A stretch of DNA of 64,000 nucleotides from the NCBI GenBank assembly GCA_001643675.2, contig LSRY02000011.1, positions 1,178,001 through 1,242,000 on the forward strand, written 5' to 3'. The notes below the pieces were generated by a model. The model was not told where the DNA came from. It saw nothing but the letters and a program-made list of their open reading frames with translations, and did no database searches. The DNA is from Monocercomonoides exilis. Taxonomy: Eukaryota; Preaxostyla; Oxymonadida; Polymastigidae. A program made the position numbers and the translations under genes. Below are positions 11,745-22,027 of the stretch, piece by piece; position 1 is the first letter of the stretch; every line of letters starts with the position of its first letter.

Positions 11745-14700
11745 TCATCCATTCTTTTTCTTCTCAACAAGCAAAATATCTTTTGAAACCTCACTTCCTT
11801 CCCTTCTTCCACTTCCATAATAGATCCTGACTGGCACAACGTCCATTGCATCTGTCATCGTCATCACCCATCCGCCTTTTCCATACATCCCAAACAGTTC
11901 CTTCTTCACATCCAGAAGCGTTGGCCTGCTTTCCACTTTCTGCGACAAGCAACTCAACACCAGATTGTGAAGTCTCGATTCATTCACACTTTCCAAGCTT
12001 GGCCTTTCACCACTGGATATCTTCTGCCCGGCAATCTCTGCCTCATACTCTCCAAATGGGATCTGCAGTGTCAGGCACTCCCACAGCATCATCCCAATCG
12101 AGAATACCACTGACTCCTTTGTTGCCCCCATCTTCTTGTTCATCAGCAGCTCAGGTGCCTTCCACCTCAAACACTCTTTTTTGAAGTCATCCTCATCCTC
12201 AAATGCTGATGAGGGGAGAGAGTTGTCATCATCATCACTGGCAGATGTCACAACAGTTGATGAAGAGATGGATGACGAATCTGAATCATCATCTAGCAAA
12301 ATATCAGAATGCATCACAATGCAGATGACCATATGCTCGGAGAACAGAACAATATGCGGACTCAGATTGGCAAGTGATTGAAGTTGAAATTCACATTCAT
12401 CAAATGAATGAAGCGCGAGATTTGCCACCCAGAACATGATCTGCGCAGCTGTTTGCTCCCTCTCTTGCAGAGTACCAATTGCTATCTCCTTTGTCTTGTT
12501 GCTTCCATGCAACAACATGAACAATGAATCCCTCAAATCCACAATCAATTTCTCATGAGGAGATGAACAGGCCATTGCATCCACTAGATTCGACATCGAT
12601 GAGGTGGTTGGGCACAGATCCTCTCTCCGAACAAAAGTGGATTCTGTGTCAGTTGTTGAAGTGGTTGAAGTGGATGAAATTGATGGAGATGGTGTTCGCT
12701 TTCTTGTATCTTCCTCTTCTTCCTCATCTTTCTCCAGCACCCATTCTGGGATCTTGTCTGAATCTCTTCCAAGGATGTATTCTGTTGATCCACTCTCAGA
12801 GAGAAGATGCTCTGATGACTCTGAATGTCCCAAACTTTTCTCATACACCCTCTTCTTGATCCTCTCTTCGTTTTTCTTCTCTGCTTCCCTCTCTGCTCTC
12901 CTCCACTGCTCCTCAGGTGACATCTCCATTGTAACCATCTCAATCAGTTTCGGGTCTTTCTTCACAGTGTCATTCACAATCCCTTCCAATTCTTCTGTAC
13001 GCCTTTTTTGCTTTCTCCATCGAACAATGAATACTATGGACACAACAAGGACAATCAAAAACAATACAGCAAATATCACAATCACAATCAACAGCCAAGA
13101 AGATTTCCCTTCTTTTCCCCCTTCAGCAATTCTATCATCTCCTTTGGCCTTGACTTCACTTCCATTTTTCAGAATGAAAGACTCAGTTGATGAAGGAGAA
13201 TCAGAATTTCCAAACACAATCCACACACTCACTTCTGTCTCTTCTCTCACTTTCTCCAGTTCTGAACGTGAAATAAATGTGTGAATCTCATTCTCTGACA
13301 CATAGCCTTCTTCGCCAATTCCCTTTCTCACTATTTCCTCTTCATCTCCATTTTTTATGCTAATCTTCACAGACAAATCACATGGCAGAAGCAGCTTCCC
13401 ATGAATGATCAACTCCAATTCACCTGATGGCTGGGTTGTATTCTTCACATCCTCCAGAACAGGAATAAAGAAGGGAGATGCTCTTTCAGCTGCTATCCCT
13501 CCCAATCTGCATCCCTCATCCAATATCCAAAGTGAAGAATTATCTTTCAATCCATCTCCACCTTTCACACTCACAACATCAAATTCCCCATTCCCTGTGC
13601 AGATAACATTCCTTCGAACTGATGGATATCCTACAATATCGGGGTTGTTGTTCTCGAATTCTCCCTTCTCAATAACAACACTTCCACCTGACAAAGACAG
13701 CCCTCCTTTCTTCGAGTTGCTGATTGTGGTGTATTTCATTGTCAGACTGCTTGAAATGGCATCCACAACTGATCCCTTCCACTTGCATACTTCTTCTGTT
13801 CTTCCATTTGTTTTCTTTTCTTCTCTTGCTTCTTCCTCCAAATCCCCAGAGAACCTGCACAGATCAAACCTCACATTGGCACAATTGCTCACCGACACAA
13901 TCGATCCTTTCTCCTTTGAGCTCAAACACTTTCCAAATGAACAGTTCGATAACACTTCATCCTTCGCCAAATTCTGCATTTTCACCACACATCCACTTCT
14001 TGAGAGAGTGATGTTCTGAACATCCAACTCCTTCATCTCCACTTCCGCTCTGTCTCCAACTTCAATCACGTTTCCCTCTGATTCCATATTATCAATTTTT
14101 GTTTCTGATATGGTTGCTTTCGATTCCCCAATGAATTCAATCAAAGGCACAGACAATTTCATTCTCGTGAACACACACTTGTCCATCTCCAGCTCTCCTC
14201 CTTCAACTCCCATTATTGTGCTGTGAATGGCCAACACAAATGCGGATGACAAACATTCGCACTCACTCATCTCTGTTGTCCCGTTCTTCACTTTCATTAT
14301 GCAGCTGTGACTCGATGAAAACTGTTCTCCAAACTCAAACGCACACCTCTCCACAACACACTCATTCACAAACACAATTACACTCCCTTCATTTCCCATC
14401 TCTTGAACAGTTGCATTGAAATGGATTGTCGCCTTCGCCTTCTTCATTGGCTTCACACTCACATCTCCCATCACACATTCTCCTCCAATGTCCCCTTCTC
14501 CATCAATAAAAATCACATTCATGATCCCCTTTTGAATGTGAGACACTCCGTGGCTGATGCTTTTGCATGGATTCGTCTGCTCTCCACACTGTCTGATATC
14601 CCTCCCATTCACACACACAAACACCTGCTGCCCATAATAGAATGTGACCAGCGGGATCAGATCAATATCTCTTTTCTCTTCGTCGCTTCCACAAATCGAG

Positions 14701-17700
14701 TTGTTCGACTTCAGAGCATCCTGGCTGAAGTCCAGCGAGAACAGCTTCTCATTGATCTGCTTTTCAATCCACTTGCACCGGATGAACACATCCTTCCCCA
14801 CAAATGCATCATTCATTGTGAATCTGGTGCTCTCGATCATTATCCCCAAAGGCAGTGCATCCTCTGTGTCTGCTTGTGCTTCGCCCAGGCCAGATGCATC
14901 TATCATCAGCCCTCCTCCTCTCCCCTTCACTATGGAACAAATACACATCCCAAACGAGCAGCCACTCACTTTCAGCTCACTTCCTCTGCTCCTCAGACTC
15001 ACTTTCATCCCTCCTCCCTCTTCACTCTTCTCGCTCAGACACTTTGTCATCACACACTTTTCCACACAGCACTTCATTCCACCATCAAATGAGTCACCAT
15101 TCAGAATTGCGGCTCTGCTATCATTGCATGTGATGCTTGTGAATGATGAGCTGTTGATGCTCAGCAACATCACCCCATCTCCATTCTCTTTGCCTCTCAG
15201 CATCGTTGCTCCTTTCAACAAGCTGGCTGATGAGAGAGCAGATTCACTGAGCGAAATCAGACTCCTTCCCGAAATGCTTGTGTTGGTGATTGACAGATTC
15301 ATCACATCTGCCACTTTCACATCTGAAGACAATTCCACAAAACCTTGTGAAAAATGGAATTCTTTCAGAGCGCAATCTTCAATTGCCACGCTCCCTCCAT
15401 CCACTTTCACCAAGCAGAAATCCGTTTCTTTTGAAGAATCCTCACAAACAAATGAGCAGCTTTTCACAGAAAGGGAGCCATTCATTGATGATGATTTGAG
15501 GAATGCCAGATGGTGGGCAAGCACATTTGGAAGAGAAAATGAAATATTCACAAATGAGAGGATCACTTCTGAAGCAACCATCGCCTCTCCATTTTCTCCA
15601 TCTGTTTCCTTCTCTTCTGCAATCCTCAAAACTGTTCCATTTATCTCTCCTTCAACCTTCACAACTGGTGTATCTGATGATGATGATGATGATGAAAATG
15701 ATATTGAACTTCGAAGCAATCCTGAGCCTGACACAATAATCTTTGATTCTTCTGCTTCAAGTGTTGTGTATCTCAATGAAACAAGATGATCAATTGACGA
15801 ACAAGGTGCTTCGGAATACCCACAGCCACTGAAATCTTTTCCACTTTCAAAAGTGACAAACCCATCCCCACTCCAATTATGCCACAAATACACAACCAGT
15901 GGAATCACATATCCCTCCTCTCCTGTTGTCTTCCTCTCCCATCCACACAACTCATCCAATGATCCCAACTCCTCTGAACTCATCTCCCATTTGAAGTTCT
16001 CTTTGTTCACAATCTCACTCAGATTCCATCCAGAAACAAATGCATTCTTCCCCTTCCAGGCATTGCATCTCTCAAATGTCATTCCTTCCAAAATGAATGT
16101 TCCCAATTGATTGGGAAGCTCAACAAACATTCCTCCTCCCATTCCTCTCCCCACCTCATCACTCTCACCTGATGGCACTTCACATCCTTCAAACTTCACT
16201 TCCTTCATCTTCAAGCTCCCTCCACTTCCAACAGACATCATCATCCCTCCTCCTCCTCCATTTGAGTCTGCCTCATTCTCTGCCTTGCAACCATCAAATG
16301 TGGTTGACCCATTGATCACAACCTCTTCATCTTTGCCGATCGAAATCTTCATTCCTCCACCACAACCGTCTTTCTCCTCAACACCACACTCACTGAATGT
16401 GCAATTCGTGATTATTATGATTTCAACAATAGAAGTGCCAGAATTCTCGTTTTCCTTTTTGTCACAGCTCCTTTCGAAACAGCTTCCTCCTCCATTTCTC
16501 CTCGAAATTCCTGTGAGAACACAATTTGAAAATTCAGCTGAACTTTCTCCGGCACATCTGATTATTGGATCTGACAAGGTATTCATTGGCACTTTGTTTG
16601 AGAAGCCTGTCATGTGCAGAACTCCTCCATCAATCTGAAAAACACAGAATTCGATTTCATTCAGTGAGTTTCCGATGACAGGCTCAATTGAGCAATCACT
16701 GACATTCAATGCATTCGAAGAGGAAAGGATGAATGAAGAGGCTGGAGAAAGTGCTGATGGAAGCGAAAAGCACATATCTTTCAGTAATGCTGCTGATGAA
16801 ACTCTGATCAAACATTCTGAGTCAAACTGAAGAGCAGGAGGCGCAACAACCTCAACCGCAGTGTCTCCAATTGTGCCTGTCACATTCCAAAACTGGCTCT
16901 CCATCACAACCTCTTCACAGAGCACAAATCCATTTTTGATTCGGATTGTTCGTGGCACAGCCCCATACCACAACTCAACCACTCTCTTGATCGATGAGCA
17001 CGGATACTGCTCCAATCCACATCTGCTGAAGTCCATGCTTTTCTCTCCTCCCACAAATCCAACATCCCCTGCTTCCATCAAATATGGAAGAAGTGGCACA
17101 CACTCCTCCCTGCACCCATCCTCAAATCCCAACAAGTCATCGTCTGTCATGCCCTCATGCTCAAAGCCAAATGTGATGCGACTCACAACATCTCTCAGGC
17201 ACTGTGTATTCACAAATACGTTGTTCCCTTTTTCTGCCTGGCAATCCTCAAAACGAGCACAATGGATGCAAAAAGCACAACTCTCATCAACAACATCCAG
17301 ATAAAGAGCTCCACCATATCCTCCAACTCCATTTCCCTTCCCCACACAGCTGCAACTGCTGAATGTCACACATTCCATATTCTCATCAGCACACTCACTT
17401 GAGACATTCCCGATCTCCATCTTCGAGCCTTCATCCTGTTGAATCCACATCCCACCTCCACACCCATCCTCACACCCGCAGTTCCTCATCATTCCCCCTG
17501 AAATATTCACATTCATCCCATTCGCCAGATTCCCACAAATCACACTCCCATCCCCACTCGCTCGAGAAATCCCATATGCATCAACATTGTTCATCTGGAA
17601 AGACAGTGAGCTTTCGCCTGTGATATCGAATGCTGGTACAGATGAAAATGATATTCCACTGATCTCAACAGAATCAAAACTGACAGACCCCTTTTGGACA

Positions 17701-19886
17701 ATCATCAGCGATGCCGTTAAAACACAGCTTTCTTCATCACTCAATGTGGTGATCACACACTCAACCAATTTCAACATCCCTTCTTCTGCCAACACTTCCA
17801 TCAGATGAGACGATGGATTCTCTCCACAAGCAAATGTGATTTTTCTGAAACTTCCCACTCCAGCTCCAATGGCCACCAACGATTCTCCATTTGGTGATCT
17901 GTTGCGAACAACCACTTGTGCTTTGTCTTTCCCCTCAAATGCAATCCTCATTTTTCCAACATCAATTTTGTTTTCTTCATAATTCCCTTTTTCAACGATC
18001 ACTTCATTGCTGCTTCCTTCACCATCCAGCACACTCATTCCAAACTCGATTGTTTTGCATCTCCTTCCATATTCATCTCCTGCTCTCACAAACCCACAGG
18101 CCATGTGATCCAACCCTTCCTGTGAGTTCACAAACACTGGGTTGAAGAAAACTTTTGGAATCCAGTCATCGTGTTCTGTTGTTCCAATAACCACTCGATT
18201 GCTGTTTGCAGCTGTGCTTGAACGGCAAAACACAAACGAATTTTCGGTGATGTTTGTCCACCCATCATGAACATAAACATCATGGCCAATATTTGCAGCT
18301 GTGTTGTTTGAAAAGAAGCAAAACACAATCTGAATGTCGCTCACTCCTGTCCCATTGGTCCATCCCAGTCCTGCCCCATTTCTTTCGCTGTATCCACCAC
18401 AAATTGAACAATCAGTGAAAATGGCAGTAACATTATTGAAGAAGCCAATGCTTCCCCCTTCATCGAAAAGTGATATGTTCTTTCTGCAGCAAAAAAAGTT
18501 GCATCTTTCAACAATTCCCTGATGTTCGTTTTTATCGATCAATATCCCACCTCCAATATGTTTTGTTGAACTATTCGAACAATTGATACAATTCATACAA
18601 AAAGTTGAAACATAGAAAAAATCAATGCATCCACCAGAAGCTTCAGCTGTGCAAGAATCAAATACGGAAGATGCGATGACAAAATTTTTTCCGTTCATTC
18701 TGGATGAAATGGCTCCACCACAATAACTGCTATGACATGAATGAAAATTGCACAAGGTGACATTTAAGAGTCCGGAAGAAGTGAAAAAAATGGCTCCCCC
18801 ATTTGTGTTTGATGCTCCAACAGAAGAAAGGTTGTTGAAATCACAATCCACAAATGTTGCATCACCTGAGTCGATAATTTTCCTTTTCATAGTTTTGTTT
18901 CCAACCACTGGATCTGCATTTTCTCTCCGAATGCATTGTGAATACGACGAATTCAGAGCCAAAAAGTGATTATGTTCTGATCGCATCCCTTCAACCAGTC
19001 CTCCTCCAAGTGGTGAATCAACTTTTTCCACAAAACATCCCTCGAAACGATATTCATTTTCTGAATTGCCCATTGAACATCGATTGCTTTGGCCTCTCGC
19101 ACTTTGTGAGATGTTTGCAAAATGGCAGGTGCAAACTGCTATTTCCCTTATGTCTGTGCTTGCCAAAAGGGAAATTGATCTTCCCAAAGCAAATGAAGAA
19201 AAATCAGAATCAAACATCTTCAAATTCTTATTCTTTTGTTCAAAACCCTTTCCGTCGCAACAAACAAGCGGTTCACAAATTTCTGCAAATTGGTTGACAC
19301 AATAAGAAATGTTACTCAAAACCAGATGACCTTCATTCAACTTCAACAAATGACCACCTGACATTCCATGATCATGCACAGAGCAGCAATGGACAAGAAC
19401 GATGGACAAGCTGTTGACGAGAATCATCGATCTTCTCTTTTCTTTGATGAACACCAAATATTTCATCTCACAACTCGAATTTCCAAAGTTCACCATCGTC
19501 CTCACAGTGGATCTTGGATTGTGAAAAACTCTTTTCGAATCACAAATGATCTTCAACTGGCTCTTCTCATTCTTCAAATGGCAATTCATATCGTTTGGTT
19601 CACTTCTTTTCTCTTTTGAATCCTTTTCACTCTCCTTCAATATCATCCTCGTTTCTGTAGAATCTTCACAAATGATCTCATCTTCTTTAAGACTATTTCT
19701 TGAATTTTGTCTGTTGTGAGCACATCCAAATGGAGTTTCCATTATTTGCTCGTTAGTCGATTCTTGTTTCCTGATATGAATAAATTGGGCATCTTCAGTG
19801 GATGTCAAGTCAGAGTGTTCGCGTTTGTGAGATGACTCAAAGCTGTTCAACAGCACAATCAACGCAAACACAAACATCAAATTCAT
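11745..19886 (-). CDS. Giant surface beta-helix repeat protein with transmembrane segment and cytosolic pseudokinase
   Basis: Intronless, 2,713 aa from the ATG at 19886. That ATG is preferred to an upstream in-frame TTG because it opens directly into a signal peptide (MNLMFVFALIVLLNSF). The ectodomain is Ser/Asn/Gly/Cys-rich, like parallel beta-helix (Pmp/pectate-lyase-fold) proteins, with many 'GGG(M/I)' turns. Four modules of about 400 aa each carry a C-G-x-PC-x-SI type motif, near residues 590, 955, 1355 and 1765. One transmembrane helix lies near residues 2240-2270 and is followed by WRKQKRR. The cytosolic part ends in a kinase fold whose C-lobe is clear (LRWKAPELL, FSIGMMLWECL, IPFGEYEAEI, RPTLLDV). 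The catalytic loop position reads LANLSPHIVLF without HRD, and no DFG is found. It is therefore probably a pseudokinase. Related giant proteins are abundant in oxymonads (recollection, not searched). The ligand is unknown. Confidence 0.82.
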   Translation of the reverse strand: MNLMFVFALIVLLNSFESSHKREHSDLTSTEDAQFIHIRKQESTNEQIMETPFGCAHNRQNSRNSLKEDEIICEDSTETRMILKESEKDSKEKRSEPNDMNCHLKNEKSQLKIICDSKRVFHNPRSTVRTMVNFGNSSCEMKYLVFIKEKRRSMILVNSLSIVLVHCCSVHDHGMSGGHLLKLNEGHLVLSNISYCVNQFAEICEPLVCCDGKGFEQKNKNLKMFDSDFSSFALGRSISLLASTDIREIAVCTCHFANISQSARGQSNRCSMGNSENEYRFEGCFVEKVDSPLGGGLVEGMRSEHNHFLALNSSYSQCIRRENADPVVGNKTMKRKIIDSGDATFVDCDFNNLSSVGASNTNGGAIFFTSSGLLNVTLCNFHSCHSSYCGGAISSRMNGKNFVIASSVFDSCTAEASGGCIDFFYVSTFCMNCINCSNSSTKHIGGGILIDKNEHQGIVERCNFFCCRKNISLFDEGGSIGFFNNVTAIFTDCSICGGYSERNGAGLGWTNGTGVSDIQIVFCFFSNNTAANIGHDVYVHDGWTNITENSFVFCRSSTAANSNRVVIGTTEHDDWIPKVFFNPVFVNSQEGLDHMACGFVRAGDEYGRRCKTIEFGMSVLDGEGSSNEVIVEKGNYEENKIDVGKMRIAFEGKDKAQVVVRNRSPNGESLVAIGAGVGSFRKITFACGENPSSHLMEVLAEEGMLKLVECVITTLSDEESCVLTASLMIVQKGSVSFDSVEISGISFSSVPAFDITGESSLSFQMNNVDAYGISRASGDGSVICGNLANGMNVNISGGMMRNCGCEDGCGGGMWIQQDEGSKMEIGNVSSECADENMECVTFSSCSCVGKGNGVGGYGGALYLDVVDESCAFCIHCARFEDCQAEKGNNVFVNTQCLRDVVSRITFGFEHEGMTDDDLLGFEDGCREECVPLLPYLMEAGDVGFVGGEKSMDFSRCGLEQYPCSSIKRVVELWYGAVPRTIRIKNGFVLCEEVVMESQFWNVTGTIGDTAVEVVAPPALQFDSECLIRVSSAALLKDMCFSLPSALSPASSFILSSSNALNVSDCSIEPVIGNSLNEIEFCVFQIDGGVLHMTGFSNKVPMNTLSDPIIRCAGESSAEFSNCVLTGISRRNGGGSCFERSCDKKENENSGTSIVEIIIITNCTFSECGVEEKDGCGGGMKISIGKDEEVVINGSTTFDGCKAENEADSNGGGGGMMMSVGSGGSLKMKEVKFEGCEVPSGESDEVGRGMGGGMFVELPNQLGTFILEGMTFERCNAWKGKNAFVSGWNLSEIVNKENFKWEMSSEELGSLDELCGWERKTTGEEGYVIPLVVYLWHNWSGDGFVTFESGKDFSGCGYSEAPCSSIDHLVSLRYTTLEAEESKIIVSGSGLLRSSISFSSSSSSSDTPVVKVEGEINGTVLRIAEEKETDGENGEAMVASEVILSFVNISFSLPNVLAHHLAFLKSSSMNGSLSVKSCSFVCEDSSKETDFCLVKVDGGSVAIEDCALKEFHFSQGFVELSSDVKVADVMNLSITNTSISGRSLISLSESALSSASLLKGATMLRGKENGDGVMLLSINSSSFTSITCNDSRAAILNGDSFDGGMKCCVEKCVMTKCLSEKSEEGGGMKVSLRSRGSELKVSGCSFGMCICSIVKGRGGGLMIDASGLGEAQADTEDALPLGIMIESTRFTMNDAFVGKDVFIRCKWIEKQINEKLFSLDFSQDALKSNNSICGSDEEKRDIDLIPLVTFYYGQQVFVCVNGRDIRQCGEQTNPCKSISHGVSHIQKGIMNVIFIDGEGDIGGECVMGDVSVKPMKKAKATIHFNATVQEMGNEGSVIVFVNECVVERCAFEFGEQFSSSHSCIMKVKNGTTEMSECECLSSAFVLAIHSTIMGVEGGELEMDKCVFTRMKLSVPLIEFIGESKATISETKIDNMESEGNVIEVGDRAEVEMKELDVQNITLSRSGCVVKMQNLAKDEVLSNCSFGKCLSSKEKGSIVSVSNCANVRFDLCRFSGDLEEEAREEKKTNGRTEEVCKWKGSVVDAISSSLTMKYTTISNSKKGGLSLSGGSVVIEKGEFENNNPDIVGYPSVRRNVICTGNGEFDVVSVKGGDGLKDNSSLWILDEGCRLGGIAAERASPFFIPVLEDVKNTTQPSGELELIIHGKLLLPCDLSVKISIKNGDEEEIVRKGIGEEGYVSENEIHTFISRSELEKVREETEVSVWIVFGNSDSPSSTESFILKNGSEVKAKGDDRIAEGGKEGKSSWLLIVIVIFAVLFLIVLVVSIVFIVRWRKQKRRTEELEGIVNDTVKKDPKLIEMVTMEMSPEEQWRRAEREAEKKNEERIKKRVYEKSLGHSESSEHLLSESGSTEYILGRDSDKIPEWVLEKDEEEEEDTRKRTPSPSISSTSTTSTTDTESTFVRREDLCPTTSSMSNLVDAMACSSPHEKLIVDLRDSLFMLLHGSNKTKEIAIGTLQEREQTAAQIMFWVANLALHSFDECEFQLQSLANLSPHIVLFSEHMVICIVMHSDILLDDDSDSSSISSSTVVTSASDDDDNSLPSSAFEDEDDFKKECLRWKAPELLMNKKMGATKESVVFSIGMMLWECLTLQIPFGEYEAEIAGQKISSGERPSLESVNESRLHNLVLSCLSQKVESRPTLLDVKKELFGMYGKGGWVMTMTDAMDVVPVRIYYGSGRREGSEVSKDILLVEKKKNG

Positions 19887-21275
19887 TGTGAATGTGAGTA
19901 TGGGTTTCAAATGTTTTTTCAATCAAACAATTTTTGGCAATGCTTGAGCATCTTTTCTTATTTGACACTCATCGTTGTGCAATAAACATATTTAATCAGA
20001 TGAACCTTAATAAAGAACTTCTGATCCATTTATATAATAACAGTTATTGTTTTCCTGATTTCTGTTCTTTCTTTGCATTTGTTTGAGAATGAATGAAAAG
20101 CGCTCAAAAATGAATTTGTTGTCCAAAAACATTTTGTTGTGCATTTGAAAGCGTTTCATTTCATGGTTTCATTTTGAGTGCGTGCAGAATGTGGAACGAT
20201 GAAGTGTTTTGTTGTTTGGATGTTGTTTGAAACAAATTGAACGCTCATTTTGAAATTCACAACCCACAAACATGACGATCTCGAAACATTTCAGAAAGCC
20301 AATCTCCATTTTCATTTTTCACTGGAAATCATATGATTTTATTGTGGAATTCTTATCTTTTTGACTTGAGAGGAATCATCACAAAAGCCCGCCAAAAAGC
20401 GTAATGCCTTCCAATTTATCGAATTGTTTTTCCAATGATGATGAAAGCAGAGTTCATCGCAGTTTGCAATGACGACTTCAACAGTTACAGAGCATTTTAA
20501 AAAGAAAACTCACTTACGTTTGCAAATACGAATGAAAAACAAATACGACCAATGCCATTTGATGAAGTTTCTTAGAAGGAATGCACAAAGATTTTCGATT
20601 TGAGACATTGAAGAACTCCGTTTCAACTCATCCTCATGCCTTCAAACAGAAGCGCAAAGATACTTCGAGCTCATCATCTTTGACAAATATTCTTCGTTGT
20701 TTGTCTCTTCTTCTTTCTTCTTCTTCTTTTTTGAAAAAGAATAACTCTGCTTTTTTGTATTTTTTTTTCTGTTGAATCGTCCAATGCAGCATTTCATCCA
20801 CTTTTTATTCTTTGAAAAGAAAAATCAGTTGAGATATCATTCTTGTTATTTTTTCGATTCAGTCGCTTTTAATGGAATCAATGATGTTCAAAACTGTGAG
20901 AATTTTTATTGAGTGAGCAAATAAAAAAGCCAAAACCAAGCTGAAATTTTTATTGAGAAAAGAGGTGAGATATGAATAATTTGAACTCTCATTTTTAGTT
21001 TTTGAAAAAACAATATGACAGTTAAATCTGAATTTTCAGAATGTTCTGTGAACTTTTTCACAACGACACAATTTCCATGGTTGAAGTATTTTTTTGAATG
21101 ATTTTTTCTTTTTTCTTGAAAATTATTTCTATTCTCTCTTTTCAAATATAAAAAATAAATGATTTTTTTTTCAATCTTTTCTTTACAGTATTTTTCTCAT
21201 TCAAAGAAAATCTCAAATTTTAATTATTGTTGCGAGTTGACAACTTCAAAAATTACACTCATTTATTATAATAGT
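19887..21275. other. Upstream and intergenic region of the beta-helix gene, no gene seen
   Basis: About 1.4 kb upstream of the beta-helix gene start. Composition is AT-rich, with Phe/Ser/Lys-type spurious frames (for example 20581-20775 and 20906-21145) that lack protein-like character. I see no RNA gene. Any promoter of the beta-helix gene should lie at about 19890-20050, where I recognise no specific element. Confidence 0.6.
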
Positions 21276-22027
21276 TACACCAAAAATAATTCTTATTTGA
21301 AAAAAACAATTTATTTTCAAAAATTGAAAATTCAATTTCAAAATTAATGTTTCAATTTCGAAAAAAAATAATTCGAATTCGGAAATTAATAATTCAATTT
21401 AGTAATTTATTAATTCGATTTCGAAAAAGAATAATTCAATTACGAAAATGATTATTTCAATTTCGAAATTCATTATAAACTGAAATTTTAAATTTCACTC
21501 GAGAATGGATTTCAGAAAAGTTCAAGTTATTTTTTAATTAATCACATTTTATTACTCATAGAAAACTGTTTTTTTATAACAACAATCAATAAATCAATTT
21601 TAAAAAAATTTTTTTCATTTTCGAAAATCATCACTCAAATAATAATAATTTAATAAAAATTCATTCTATTGAATAACCAAATAAAAATTGAAAGAATTTA
21701 ATCACGATTATTGAATTATTTCTTCATAATAATAATTTCAATCAAAAAATCTTCATTCAAAATGAAAGAAAATTTTTTAATGAAAATGCATCATTTTTCA
21801 AATATTGATAAACAAAATTTGCTGATGAGATAAAAATATAAAGAACTTAAAACCCCAAACACAAGTTATTCATTCCACAAATTTTAAAAAATTCACGTTT
21901 CGAAATTAAATAATTTTTTTTCGAATTCGAATTATTAATTCCGAATTTGAATTATTAATTTTCGAATTTGAAATATTAATTCCGAATTCGAATTATTCTT
22001 TTTCGAATTTGAATTATTTTTGGTGTA
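21276..22027. mobile_element. Fold-back (long inverted repeat) element, about 750 bp
   Basis: The ends are perfect 17-bp inverted repeats, TACACCAAAAATAATTC at 21276-21292 and its reverse complement at 22011-22027. Inward of them both arms are built of irregular units of the type TTCGAATTCGAATTATTAATT, at about 21340-21480 and 21895-22020. These are complementary between arms, so a single strand could fold into a long hairpin. The centre (21500-21890) is unrelated AT-rich sequence without an ORF. No clear target-site duplication is visible. It is probably a non-autonomous fold-back or MITE-type DNA element. Confidence 0.72.

Noticed and set aside
11846-19619. Numerous forward frames of 60-380 codons opposite the beta-helix gene
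   Set aside because: All are antisense to a single 2,713-aa frame with a signal peptide, repeats and a kinase tail. None shows a domain.
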